NCBI GenBank assembly: GCA_029239975.1
Contig: JARBTX010000057.1
Coordinates: forward strand, 1 to 34,542
DNA: 34,542 nucleotides
Reading direction: 5' to 3'
Source: Anaerocolumna sp.
GTDB lineage: Bacteria; Bacillota; Clostridia; Lachnospirales; Lachnospiraceae
Positions 1 through 8,709 of this stretch are shown here, in pieces. Made by a program: the position numbers and the translations under genes. Below the pieces are notes generated by a model. That model was not told where the DNA came from, made no database searches, and saw only the letters and a list, made by a program, of their open reading frames with translations. How positions within the stretch are numbered: position 1 is the first letter of the stretch; every line of letters begins with the position of its first letter.

Positions 1-55
1 GTGTGATACAAACTGTTTCCGGAAGTAATTCTTGAATTAATCGATCTTTATTCAT
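1..55 (-). CDS. Partial unknown protein, first 18 codons
   Basis: An ATG at 55-53 opens a frame that runs off the left edge of the window. It reads MNKDRLIQELLPETVCIT. A strong ribosome binding site (AAAGGAGAC on the minus strand, about 61-69) sits at the right distance, so the start is convincing. Too little is present to name a family, and no function is proposed. The upstream leader (56-476) carries two dyads described separately. Confidence 0.6.
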   Translation of the reverse strand, partial: MNKDRLIQELLPETVCIT

Positions 56-122
56 ATTTAGTCTCCTTTATATATTATAAGTTAGTAGTTAAATGTACTA
101 TATATAGTTATAAAATTATTTA

Positions 123-153
123 ACGATGCATCGTAGGAGCCAGTGCGCATCTG
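123..153. other. Palindrome plus short hairpin in leader of the partial gene
   Basis: ACGATGCATCGT at 123-134 is a perfect 12-bp palindrome. An 8-bp hairpin with a 7-nt loop follows at once (AGGAGCCAG against CTGGTTCT, about 134-157, two G-U pairs). Both lie about 70-100 bases upstream of the minus-strand start at 55, so they are candidate operator or leader structures. The rest of 56-476 is AT-rich and holds no gene that I can support. Confidence 0.3.
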
Positions 154-280
154 GTTCTGAATACAATATAACATTTAATTCCAACAAATAAAATATAAAA
201 ATCGAGTATAAAAAACTTTACACACATGTGTTTTAAAAGATAGAAATTGAGACAATTATACAAATGTGACACATATAAAA

Positions 281-343
281 ATCCTAAGAATAATATCTTA
301 TATAGCTGAATTGTTGCAAGCTAGAAGATATTACTCTTAGGAT
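281..343 (-). terminator. Long AT-rich inverted repeat, probable ssb terminator
   Basis: Arms at 281-299 and 325-343 match over 19 bases with one mismatch. The loop holds a nested 5-bp stem (TAGCT 303-307 with AGCTA 319-323). On the minus strand the stem is followed by TTTTTATATG, which suits an intrinsic terminator for the SSB-like gene ending at 477. The distance of 134 bases from the stop codon is longer than usual, so a regulatory or repeat origin is also possible. Confidence 0.45.
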
Positions 344-476
344 ATATTTTAATTTCATTATTTGTTTTGAAAATCAGATTCATATAATCCGTACATATTC
401 ATGGGGAACTCATGATTTCTACCTACATAATTTGTAGTGTGGCAACTAACAACCTGTTAGCTATCACAATATATTT

Positions 477-1109
477 TTAATATTCATCTAGATATTCCAA
501 CTTGCTAACGGAAACTTCATATGCTACCCGTTTTTCATAATCATTTTCGCCAACTTTTTTCTGATATTCTCTGCTTTGGATACGACCCCACACTTGTATA
601 TGTCCACCAACTGTAAAATTCTCAGCAAATCTAGCATTTCTACCCCAGCAGATGCATGGTATGTAATCAGACTTACCATATGGACGATTTACAGCTAATA
701 ATATATCTGCAATTTCTCTTCCTAATGGAGTCTTACGATATATAGGTTGTTTACAAACATAACCATCTAAAAAGATATAGTTTGGTCTGGCGCCGTCCAT
801 ATCTTCTATGCAAACTTTAATTTCCCTAGCAAAAACAGACAATACAAGACGATTCTTATTGTCTTCGTGCCTATTATAGGAACGGAATTGTCCATTTACT
901 TCAACATACTTTCCTTTTAAATCTTGTTTCACGTCAATGAGCCGCTCAGAAACCATGATTGGAATAATGTCGTAAGAATTACTTAATCTGCTTACGGATA
1001 CATCCAAAACATAAAAGCCCTCCCCAAATACATCGTGACTGAATTCAAAATCAGTCATTACCTCTCCTGCAATACTTACTTGATTGTTATCAAATACTTT
1101 ATCTGTCAT
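477..1109 (-). CDS. SSB-like protein with two probable OB folds
   Basis: The 210-residue product resembles single-stranded DNA-binding/OB-fold proteins. Residues about 5-95 look like one beta-rich OB domain (VSIAGEVMTDFEFSHDVFGE onward). Residues about 105-205 repeat the pattern (FLDGYVCKQPIYRKTPLGRE, then CICWGRNARFAENFTVGGHI), and this second half is the more SSB-like. The ATG at 1109 is chosen because GGGAG lies just upstream on the minus strand; the frame is open 36 codons further but without a ribosome binding site. It lacks the acidic flexible tail of canonical SSB and is not next to rpsF or rpsR. It is therefore probably an accessory SSB paralogue rather than the replication SSB. Family assignment is by eye. 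Confidence 0.7.
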   Translation of the reverse strand: MTDKVFDNNQVSIAGEVMTDFEFSHDVFGEGFYVLDVSVSRLSNSYDIIPIMVSERLIDVKQDLKGKYVEVNGQFRSYNRHEDNKNRLVLSVFAREIKVCIEDMDGARPNYIFLDGYVCKQPIYRKTPLGREIADILLAVNRPYGKSDYIPCICWGRNARFAENFTVGGHIQVWGRIQSREYQKKVGENDYEKRVAYEVSVSKLEYLDEY

Positions 1110-1460
1110 ATCGTATGACTCCCTTCTCTTAATCCTGCTCTGTACAATATTTTTGGTTCCCCAATTTATTGTGTGGAATTCAAGATAAATATTTTCTCCA
1201 TTATTAAATGTATGCATATATGTAAAATTTTAGAATTCATTTTCAAAAAATTTCCTAGAAAATTTAAATTTTTTTTTATTAGGATAAACAAAACGCTGAA
1301 AATGGTTCCTACCAATTGAAAAGCCTTGTAAATTTTGATTTATATGATACAATATTCAAGTTAGAGAAGCTTATGATTTATTCGATTATCCACATATAAA
1401 TCATAATTGCTTGTAATAATCTTTATTATAATAGATTGCGAAAGAAAAACTTGTAATAAT

Positions 1461-1488
1461 TTGTAATATATTTCAAATTTTATATAAT
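1461..1488 (+). promoter_or_regulatory. Candidate typA promoter in the 1110-1546 intergenic region
   Basis: TTGTAA (1461-1466) and TATAAT (1483-1488) are separated by 16 bases. A small hairpin, GGTATTT against AAATACC (1508-1524), lies in the predicted 5' leader just before the AGGAAGG ribosome binding site. The remainder of 1110-1546 is very AT-rich divergent intergenic DNA with no gene seen. Confidence 0.4.
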
Positions 1489-1546
1489 AATTTTTTATTA
1501 AAGTCTAGGTATTTTAAAAATACCCATTATAGGAAGGACGTATTTT

Positions 1547-3388
1547 ATGAAAATCAAAAGAGAAGATGTTCGTAACATTGCCATAATAGCCCATGTTGAT
1601 CATGGTAAAACAACATTAGTAGACGAACTCTTGAAACAAAGCGGTACTTTTCGCTCCAATCAGACAGTCCAAGAAAGAGTAATGGATTCCAATGATATTG
1701 AAAGAGAACGTGGAATCACAATTCTTTCAAAAAATACTGCTGTATTTTATGAAGGCGTAAAGATAAATATTATTGATACACCTGGTCATGCCGATTTCGG
1801 TGGTGAAGTAGAACGTGTATTAAAAATGGTTAATGGTGTTATCCTTGTTGTTGACGCATTTGAAGGTGCTATGCCTCAAACAAAATTTGTTCTTAAAAAA
1901 GCACTTGAACTTGATCTTCCAGTTATTGTTTGTATCAATAAAATTGATCGTCCAGAAGCTAGACCAACTGAAGTAATTGACGAAGTATTAGAATTATTCA
2001 TTGAGTTAGATGCATCTGAAGATCAATTAGACTGTCCATTCGTTTATGCCTCTGCAAAATCTGGTGTTGCTATTCTTGAACTTGAACATGATCAAGAGAA
2101 CATGCAACCTTTATTCCAAACTATTATTGATTATATTCCAGCTCCAGAAGGTGATCCAGAAGAAGGAACACAAGTATTAATAAGTACAATCGATTACAAT
2201 GAATATGTTGGTCGTATTGGTGTTGGTAAAGTAGATAACGGATCGATAAAAGTGAATCAAGATGCTGTATTATTAAATGCACATGACCCAAGCAAAAATA
2301 TGAAAGTTAAAATTAATAAATTATATGAATTCGAAGGTCTTAAAAAAGTAGAAGTAACAGAAGCAACTGTAGGTTCTATCGTTGCAATATCAGGAATTGC
2401 TGATATTCATATCGGTGATACCATTTGTTCTCCTGAGAATCCAAAAGCAATTCCTTTCCAAAAGATTTCAGAGCCAACCATTGCAATGCATTTTATCGTT
2501 AATGATAGTCCACTTGCTGGTCAAGAAGGTAAATTCGTTACTTCTCGTCATTTAAGAGAACGTCTTTTCCGTGAATTAAATACAGACGTAAGTCTTCGAG
2601 TAGAAGAAACAACTACAACAGAAAGTTACAAAGTATCCGGACGTGGCGAATTACATCTTTCTGTTTTAATCGAAAACATGCGTCGTGAAGGATTTGAATT
2701 TGCAGTAAGTAAAGCAGAAGTTCTATATAAGTATGATGAAAATGGCAAACAACTTGAGCCAATGGAACGTGCTATCGTCGATGTACCAGAAGAATTTGCA
2801 GGTACTGTTATTGATAAATTAAGTCAAAGAAAAGGTGAATTACAAGGAATGTCTTCTGCCAATGGTGGTTACTCTAGACTTGAATTTGCGATCCCTTCCC
2901 GTGGACTTATTGGTTACCGTGGTGAATTTTTAACTGATACTAAGGGTAACGGTATCATTAATACATTGTTCGATGGTTATGGTCCTTATAAAGGTGATAT
3001 TCAATATAGAAAACAAGGTTCTTTAATTGCATATGAATCTGGTGAAGCGATTACGTATGGTTTATTTAATGCTCAAGAACGTGGTACTTTATTTATTAGT
3101 CCCGGTGAAAAAGTATATTCTGGTATGGTTGTTGGACAGAATGGTAAAGCAGAAGATATTGAAGTAAATGTATGCAAACGTAAACAGCTTACTAATACTC
3201 GTTCATCTAGTGCTGATGAAGCTCTAAAATTAACAACACCTAGAGTATTAAGTCTAGAACAAGCATTAGAATTTATCGATACCGATGAATTATTAGAAGT
3301 TACACCAAGTAGTTTAAGAATTCGTAAGAAAATTCTTGATCCAACTCTTCGTATGAGAGCTAAAAGAAATAGTCAATCACAAAAATAA
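1547..3388 (+). CDS. typA: Ribosome-associated GTPase TypA/BipA
   Basis: A translational GTPase of the EF-G/LepA superfamily that binds the 70S ribosome and aids assembly and stress or cold adaptation (family knowledge). The 613-residue length is normal for BipA. The G motifs are intact: AHVDHGKT at 15-22, RGITI at 55-59, DTPGH at 77-81 and NKID at 131-134. They are followed by EF-Tu-like domain 2, EF-G-like domains (SGRGELHLSVLIENMRREGFE) and the BipA-specific C-terminal domain with GLIGYRGEFLTDTKGNGI. The ATG is preceded by AGGAAGG at good spacing. It appears monocistronic, with no clear terminator before the next gene. Confidence 0.97.
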   Translation: MKIKREDVRNIAIIAHVDHGKTTLVDELLKQSGTFRSNQTVQERVMDSNDIERERGITILSKNTAVFYEGVKINIIDTPGHADFGGEVERVLKMVNGVILVVDAFEGAMPQTKFVLKKALELDLPVIVCINKIDRPEARPTEVIDEVLELFIELDASEDQLDCPFVYASAKSGVAILELEHDQENMQPLFQTIIDYIPAPEGDPEEGTQVLISTIDYNEYVGRIGVGKVDNGSIKVNQDAVLLNAHDPSKNMKVKINKLYEFEGLKKVEVTEATVGSIVAISGIADIHIGDTICSPENPKAIPFQKISEPTIAMHFIVNDSPLAGQEGKFVTSRHLRERLFRELNTDVSLRVEETTTTESYKVSGRGELHLSVLIENMRREGFEFAVSKAEVLYKYDENGKQLEPMERAIVDVPEEFAGTVIDKLSQRKGELQGMSSANGGYSRLEFAIPSRGLIGYRGEFLTDTKGNGIINTLFDGYGPYKGDIQYRKQGSLIAYESGEAITYGLFNAQERGTLFISPGEKVYSGMVVGQNGKAEDIEVNVCKRKQLTNTRSSSADEALKLTTPRVLSLEQALEFIDTDELLEVTPSSLRIRKKILDPTLRMRAKRNSQSQK

Positions 3389-3577
3389 TTCTATTTTAGA
3401 AATTGACGAAACCCATTGTTATATTCATATAGCAAATAATATACTAATTAAGAACCCTTGATGTTTCATTCACTTTAATATATAATAAAACAAACTATTT
3501 ATTAGCGAAAACAAGAATTATGTTCTAGTTATTCTTTGCAGTAACGAAACTATAAAAAGAAAATTCCAAGTAGATTT

Positions 3578-3611
3578 TGTAGGTACTATATCAATTTGAT
3601 TAGTGCCTACA
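3578..3611 (+). other. Inverted repeat upstream of the DUF2156 gene
   Basis: TGTAGGTACT (3578-3587) and AGTGCCTACA (3602-3611) form a 10-bp stem with one wobble pair and a 14-base loop, followed by TTGTCTATTT. It could be a weak terminator for typA or a leader hairpin of the next gene. It overlaps an upstream alternative start at 3596, which argues for the start at 3638. Confidence 0.35.
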
Positions 3612-3637
3612 TTGTCTATTTAAACGGGGTGATACGG

Positions 3638-4552
3638 ATGAGCATTGAATTTAAGAAATTGACAATCTTTGACGGCATGCGATTTGATAATTATAATGAT
3701 TTAAGACCTGTATATATTTCAGAACGACAATTTGTAAATCAACTTATATGGGAAGAATATTATAACACTCAGTATCATTATAACACTACCTACATGATGT
3801 GCATTACTGGTAACAAAGAGTTAAGCCCTATGATGCCCTTATGTAAATTAGAAGATATACCAACTGTATTTGCAGAAATAAAAGAATATTGGAATAACAC
3901 ATTAAATCAACCTTTGAATATGTATCTAATTGATGAAACATTTCTTGAGACTTTAAAAATGATTCCTGGATTCACGGAAGAATTTCGTGTAGTAGACGAT
4001 AGAGATTCCTATGATTATATTTATGATGCAGAGAAGTTAAAAACATTAAGCGGTAAGGCTTATCATAAAAAGAAAAATCATTTGAACTCTTTCCTAAAAA
4101 ATTACGAAGGACGTTTCGAGTACAAAACCTTATGTTGCTCTGATATAGATGAGATTGAAGCATTTCATGATCGTTGGCTTATTAATAGAGATTATGAAGA
4201 CAAACATAATAGTATTCGGAGCGAAGAAAATGGAATACACAGAATTTTTAAAAATTGTGGAATGATAGATTGTCAAATGGGTGGTGTTTATATTGATGGA
4301 AAATTAGAAGCATATTCTATCGGTAGTTATGCACCTGATATAAACTGTGCATTTATTCACATTGAAAAAGCCAATATAAACATACCAGGATTATATAATT
4401 ATATCAATCAACAATTTTTAATTCATGCTTTCCCAGATGCAAAGTTCGTAAATAGAGAAGATGATTTAGGTCAAGAAGGTCTAAGAAAAGCGAAACTCTC
4501 CTATAACCCTATTCGGTTAGAGCGTAAGTTTCATATTTATCAAATAAGGTAA
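3638..4552 (+). CDS. DUF2156 / phosphatidylglycerol lysyltransferase C-terminal-like protein
   Basis: The 304-residue soluble product looks like the GNAT-fold DUF2156 family, the cytosolic catalytic domain of MprF-type aminoacyl-lipid synthases that is also found alone in clostridia. Supporting segments are SGKAYHKKKNHLNSFLKNYE in the middle and the C-terminal run DAKFVNREDDLGQEGLRKAK, both characteristic of the family. No membrane segments are seen, so it is a stand-alone catalytic domain and its acceptor is unknown. The ATG at 3638 follows GGGGTGAT; the upstream in-frame ATT/ATG region lies inside a hairpin. It converges on the next gene and shares a terminator with it. Confidence 0.75.
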   Translation: MSIEFKKLTIFDGMRFDNYNDLRPVYISERQFVNQLIWEEYYNTQYHYNTTYMMCITGNKELSPMMPLCKLEDIPTVFAEIKEYWNNTLNQPLNMYLIDETFLETLKMIPGFTEEFRVVDDRDSYDYIYDAEKLKTLSGKAYHKKKNHLNSFLKNYEGRFEYKTLCCSDIDEIEAFHDRWLINRDYEDKHNSIRSEENGIHRIFKNCGMIDCQMGGVYIDGKLEAYSIGSYAPDINCAFIHIEKANINIPGLYNYINQQFLIHAFPDAKFVNREDDLGQEGLRKAKLSYNPIRLERKFHIYQIR

Positions 4553-4559
4553 AAAAGAT

Positions 4560-4625
4560 ACTGCCCCAATATTTTTATACTATTTAATCTTTATAATAGA
4601 TATAAAATATTGAGACAGTTTTTTT
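4560..4625. terminator. Bidirectional intrinsic terminator
   Basis: Arms at 4560-4579 and 4601-4619 form an AT-rich stem (ACTG...CAATATTTT against AAATATTG...CAGT) with a few mismatches. Seven T follow on the plus strand. On the minus strand the stem is followed by ATCTTTTTT. It serves the convergent DUF2156 and HTH-Panacea genes, and its right edge touches the stop codon of the latter. Confidence 0.8.
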
Positions 4626-5415
4626 AATGTATATTCTTTAATTCAATAAATCGTTTATCAGAGTATTTATTAATCTCTTTCGCATTATGTATGTCATACT
4701 GATTTATGATACCTTTAAAATAATTCTTAATAATTTCTTTTGCTATTATTCTTCTTCCTTCTTTATCTCTTGAAATTCGGAAATTATTGCGTTCGATTGA
4801 AAATGAACTTTTTAAAACTTTAGGACCGTACCAGCTATAAGCATCGACTACCCCGTCAATTATAAACTTATCCTCTTCTTGTAATTTTCCTTCAGGTATA
4901 TCAACTAATGTTACACCATTTTTCTTCATGCTATCATATACATTCAGATATGGTAGATTGTTTGAATTTACATTATAATCTTCTTCAAATAACTCTCTAT
5001 CATAAAGTGCTAGAGAAAATGCTTGTGAATAGTAAAGCATCATCTGTACATAACTTGGACAGGCATCACCTTGTAATAAATAAACAATATACTGTGCTAC
5101 TAAATTTATTTTTTTCTCCATTAATTTTTCAAGCACTGCTTCTTTACTTTTACGAAAAGCAACATTCGTTAAATTATCTTTATTCTGTAATAATAATTCA
5201 TAATAGTATGCTGGTTCTTCTGCAATTGCTCTTAATTTGTTTGAATATTCCGCAGTAGGTATATCCCCTTCCATATACCGTATTATGGTTGTTTCTCCCC
5301 AACCTAACAATTTAGCGAGTGGTTTTTTCCCTATGCGAAAGTCATTTAAAATAGTTCGGATTTCGTTAGCAGTGACAATAGAATTAGCATTATTCTGTAG
5401 TTTTTTATCTTTCAT
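4624..5415 (-). CDS. HTH plus Panacea-domain (DUF4065, GepA/SocA-like) antitoxin-type protein
   Basis: A 263-residue protein. Residues about 13-60 form an XRE/MqsA-type helix-turn-helix (LAKLLGWGETTIIRYMEGDI). Residues about 95-235 resemble the Panacea domain: QYIVYLLQGDACPSYVQMML, then YYSQAFSLALYDRELFEEDY, then VVDAYSWYGPKVL. Panacea proteins are antitoxins that neutralise diverse toxins encoded next to them (family knowledge). Here neither neighbour looks like a toxin: a convergent acyltransferase lies on one side and an AI-2E permease on the other. It has its own promoter and an AAAGGGA ribosome binding site. It may be an orphan antitoxin, a phage-derived regulator, or part of a pair with a toxin elsewhere. 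Confidence 0.75.
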   Translation of the reverse strand: MKDKKLQNNANSIVTANEIRTILNDFRIGKKPLAKLLGWGETTIIRYMEGDIPTAEYSNKLRAIAEEPAYYYELLLQNKDNLTNVAFRKSKEAVLEKLMEKKINLVAQYIVYLLQGDACPSYVQMMLYYSQAFSLALYDRELFEEDYNVNSNNLPYLNVYDSMKKNGVTLVDIPEGKLQEEDKFIIDGVVDAYSWYGPKVLKSSFSIERNNFRISRDKEGRRIIAKEIIKNYFKGIINQYDIHNAKEINKYSDKRFIELKNIH

Positions 5416-5483
5416 AATTTTATCCCTTTCAGTATAATGTCTTCCCCAAAAAATCCCTTATTTTCTAGTATTTCGATAACATC

Positions 5484-5512
5484 ATAATATAAAATTTTTA
5501 CAAAATGGTCAA
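5484..5512 (-). promoter_or_regulatory. Promoter of the HTH-Panacea gene
   Basis: Minus-strand TTGACC (5507-5512) and TATTAT (5484-5489) are separated by exactly 17 bases. This gives the gene its own strong sigma-A-type promoter, independent of the upstream permease. Confidence 0.65.
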
Positions 5513-5594
5513 TAATAATATAGAAAAAGTATGATTTATTTTTATACTTATTAAATAACTAATTATAAATAGTTGTAACTATTACCAAATAAAC

Positions 5595-6716
5595 TCAAAA
5601 TTTTCTAAATTCATTTAAATCATGTAAAATGATTTTAAAACCCCTAATCACACGATTAAACATACCTAAACGATAAAAACTTATCAATACCATCCCAATT
5701 GGAATACCAATTATCATTCCTAATACTTTATAAAATTTGTAACCAATATACATAAATAAAAGTGTTGCTAGTGGACTTATTCCAATACTATCGCCAACCA
5801 TTTTGGGTTGTAACACTTGTTTTACAATCTGACAGATAAGATAAATGGCAACTAAGAATATAGCACGAACATAATTACCTAAAAGAAAATCTATGAGTGC
5901 CCAAGGCCATATAACAGCACCTGTTCCTAGTAAAGGGAGAAAATCTAAAAAAGCTATTAATATTGCTAGTAAAAAAGAGTAGTTTACTCTTAATAATTCA
6001 AATCCAACAAACAGAATTAATATTAATATTAACATAATTTTAAATTGTGCCTTGAAATATCCACCAACTGCAGTTTTAAAATTATCCATAACAATACGAT
6101 AACTTTTTATAATTGTATTTGGCATCATCTTGCTAATATCACGAGCAATGTTATCTCGTTCTGCTATAAAGAAATATGCGGATAATATGGTTATAATGGA
6201 TGCTAAAAATACATCAAATATATTCTTTGCAAATTCAGAAGCAGCATCAATAGATGGCAATTTATCATCTGACATTAATTTTGAACCATATTCTGTTAAC
6301 TCTAATCCAATTTTATCAACTGTATTCTGAATATTTGCCGGTAATATTTTATATATTCCTTGCAAACGTTCTGAAACAGAATCCAATTGTACTTCTAAAT
6401 TCTTATAAATATTTGGTATATCTTCCATTAAAGAAATAGATTCTTTTACAACAAAAAATCCAATTAAATAAAAAGCACCTATGATTAAAGTTACTACAAA
6501 AACAATGATAAGTGCTGAACTATGTTTTCTTATTAATTTAACTCTTTTTTCTAGGAATTTTACCAATGGATTTGCTATCATAGCTATAATCCAACCAATA
6601 ACGAAAGGCATAAAGAATCGTATAAATTTTGGAATGAAATAGATACTAATAATTGCAACAATTATTAGTATAAAAAGATTCACAGTTATTTGGATATAAA
6701 TTTTCCATCTCTTCAT
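5595..6716 (-). CDS. AI-2E family permease, YtvI-like
   Basis: A 373-residue polytopic membrane protein of the AI-2E/PerM family. The N-terminus carries two hydrophobic segments (IQITVNLFILIIVAIISIYF, then FFMPFVIGWIIAMIANPLVK), followed by a third near 65-90, a soluble stretch around 95-160 and a C-terminal bundle of four to five helices. The LLGTGAVIWPWALIDFLLGN segment and a Q-rich KQVLQPKMVGDSIGISPLAT segment are typical. Length and style match the sporulation membrane protein YtvI of endospore formers, but the family also contains general permeases, so the role is not fixed. GGAG within ATGGAG precedes the ATG at 6716. The bases between 6717 and 6942 are AT-rich with no gene seen. Confidence 0.8.
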   Translation of the reverse strand: MKRWKIYIQITVNLFILIIVAIISIYFIPKFIRFFMPFVIGWIIAMIANPLVKFLEKRVKLIRKHSSALIIVFVVTLIIGAFYLIGFFVVKESISLMEDIPNIYKNLEVQLDSVSERLQGIYKILPANIQNTVDKIGLELTEYGSKLMSDDKLPSIDAASEFAKNIFDVFLASIITILSAYFFIAERDNIARDISKMMPNTIIKSYRIVMDNFKTAVGGYFKAQFKIMLILILILFVGFELLRVNYSFLLAILIAFLDFLPLLGTGAVIWPWALIDFLLGNYVRAIFLVAIYLICQIVKQVLQPKMVGDSIGISPLATLLFMYIGYKFYKVLGMIIGIPIGMVLISFYRLGMFNRVIRGFKIILHDLNEFRKF

Positions 6717-6942
6717 CCGTTTTACTCCATGTTTGCCATGATTTAATAATTTATATATTTACTGTATTAATTTGCTATTATATTATCATCTTATTGTGTG
6801 TTATTAGAGTTATCTATTTATTATTAATATAAAATGTATTTATTATCCCACTTTGTAATTATTTTACTATATTGATATTGATATTATAATACGAATTGCA
6901 TTTTCCTGTAAATGGTTTTCTTAAAACTTAATACAATTTTAA

Positions 6943-7782
6943 TTATTTAATCTTTGGTTTTACTAAAAGAGTTAGAAAAAATATAATAGCAGCAATAATT
7001 ACTATCGTTGGTCCGGTAGCTGTACTATTATAGTATGAGAGTATTAATCCAGTAATGCCAGAAAATAATGAAATGATCACTGAAAATAGGTGATACTCTC
7101 TCATATTTGCTGCTATATTTCTACTTGAAGCTGCAGGTAATATGAGAAGTGCATTAATAATTAAAATTCCAACCCACTTAATGGATAACATAACAATCAA
7201 TGCTATAATAACAACAAATACATTATCAATCCCAATTGCATTTATATTTTTACTTTTTGCTAATGTTTCATTAATACTAATTGCATGTAATTTGTTAAAT
7301 CCTATACCCCAAAAAATTATTGTAACTATAAATACCAACAATAAAAGTACTATTTCTTTTGGAGTGATACTTAATATATCTCCTACTAAAAGACTGGAAT
7401 ACTTTGAGAAATTACCACCTCTGGATAATATAACTAACCCTAAAGCAGTACTTAAAGACGAAAAGACTGAGATTATGGTGTCTGTAGATACCGTTTTTCT
7501 TCTTTTAATTTTATTTAGAACCAATGCAAAAACCACAGCAAACAATACCATTGAAATATTAGTATCCATAATTCCTAGTACTATACCAATAGCCATTCCA
7601 GTTAATGCTGAGTGACCTAATGCGTCTGAAAAAAATGCCATGCGGTTATTTACTATCATAGTTCCTAGGATTCCAAATAGTGGTGTAATTATAAGTATTG
7701 CTATTAGCGCATTTTTCATAAAGTCATAGCTAATCCAACTAAAAGGTAATAATAATTCAATTGCTCTATATACAAAATTCAT
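6943..7782 (-). CDS. znuB: Zinc/manganese ABC transporter permease ZnuB-like
   Basis: An ABC-3 family integral membrane permease of 279 residues with about eight hydrophobic helices, which would carry divalent metal through the membrane. Typical family segments are PLFGILGTMIVNNRMAFFSD followed by ALGHSALTGMAIGI near the N-terminus, and LLILPAASSRNIA with ISLFSGITGLILSYY near the C-terminus. The start at 7782 is preferred because GGAGG lies 7 bases upstream; two further in-frame ATGs at 7794 and 7812 lack such a site. It is the last gene of the znuA-znuC-znuB unit, 40 bases after znuC. Substrate is assigned from the ZnuA partner and the Zur-type box; manganese remains possible. Confidence 0.9.
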   Translation of the reverse strand: MNFVYRAIELLLPFSWISYDFMKNALIAILIITPLFGILGTMIVNNRMAFFSDALGHSALTGMAIGIVLGIMDTNISMVLFAVVFALVLNKIKRRKTVSTDTIISVFSSLSTALGLVILSRGGNFSKYSSLLVGDILSITPKEIVLLLLVFIVTIIFWGIGFNKLHAISINETLAKSKNINAIGIDNVFVVIIALIVMLSIKWVGILIINALLILPAASSRNIAANMREYHLFSVIISLFSGITGLILSYYNSTATGPTIVIIAAIIFFLTLLVKPKIK

Positions 7783-7822
7783 TTTATCCTCCATGCAAAC
7801 AACACCGCGCATCTAGTGACGC

Positions 7823-8632
7823 TTATTTTTCTAAACTATTTAACACACCAAAAGCAGTTTTAAATTCACTACTGCATAACACTTCATCTGGTGTACCTTC
7901 TTTTATTATTGTTTTATCTAATAACACTACATTATCTGAATATTTTTTTACAAATTCAAAATCGTGAGAGATCATTATAATAGCTAAATCATAATTTTCT
8001 TTTAATTTTTCAATATTTTTATAAAATAATTCCATTCCGTTATGATCTATACCTGAAATTGGTTCATCAAGGAGCAAAAGATTCGGAATAGGTGAAATTG
8101 CTATGGATAATAATACCCTTTGTAATTCACCACCAGATAAATCACAAACAGCTTTATCAATTAAGTCATCTGCTTCAAATACAGCTAGTTGCTCTTTCAC
8201 ATGTTGATATGTTTTTTTATTTTTATATAAAAATACAGGTGTATTACTTATAAACGATGCAAATAAATCATATACGCTAGTGGGTGTGTTTTTCGCTATA
8301 TTAAGATGTTGTGGTACATATCCTACTCTTAAATTCACAAATTCATTATTACTAATGTCTCGAAAGGAAATCGTTCCATCATGTGGTATCTCCCCTAATA
8401 TTGCTTTCATTAACGTTGATTTTCCAGCTCCATTGCGACCAATAATGGTGGTTAACTTTCCACAATGTATATGAAGATTTACATCATTTAATATACTGTT
8501 ATTACCAATTTTAACACTAATATTATCTATCTTTATGCAATGTAATCCACAAGCTACCTTGTGTTCTGCATTTGCATTAGATATTGGTAAATTACTCTTT
8601 TTCATTGACTTAAACCTATTAATCTTATTCAT
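7823..8632 (-). CDS. znuC: Zinc ABC transporter ATP-binding protein ZnuC-like
   Basis: The ATPase of the metal importer, 269 residues. Walker A is GRNGAGKS (65-72), the signature is LSGGE (165-169) and Walker B is LLLLDEP (185-191), all intact. There is a 30-residue N-terminal extension before the ABC fold containing HKVACGLHC, with two His and two Cys, which is unusual for ZnuC. The ATG at 8632 has GGAG 7 bases upstream; the in-frame ATG at 8644 overlaps that site and is less likely. It lies between znuA (77-base gap) and znuB (40-base gap) in one operon. Confidence 0.92.
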   Translation of the reverse strand: MNKINRFKSMKKSNLPISNANAEHKVACGLHCIKIDNISVKIGNNSILNDVNLHIHCGKLTTIIGRNGAGKSTLMKAILGEIPHDGTISFRDISNNEFVNLRVGYVPQHLNIAKNTPTSVYDLFASFISNTPVFLYKNKKTYQHVKEQLAVFEADDLIDKAVCDLSGGELQRVLLSIAISPIPNLLLLDEPISGIDHNGMELFYKNIEKLKENYDLAIIMISHDFEFVKKYSDNVVLLDKTIIKEGTPDEVLCSSEFKTAFGVLNSLEK

Positions 8633-8709
8633 ACTTATCTCCATACTGCCAAAACACGTTCAACATAGCGTTGGCATAATAATTAAAAGTTACTAAGTAA
8701 TTCTAGGTG

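Noticed and set aside
4908..5258. 116-codon plus-strand frame opposite the HTH-Panacea gene, considered as a hidden toxin
   Set aside because: Fully inside the antitoxin-like gene on the other strand, with no ribosome binding site and a Leu/His-rich composition typical of a shadow frame.
7142..7615. 157-codon open frame on the plus strand opposite znuB
   Set aside because: It is antisense to a well-supported membrane protein, has no convincing ribosome binding site and shows only the hydrophobic bias mirrored from znuB.
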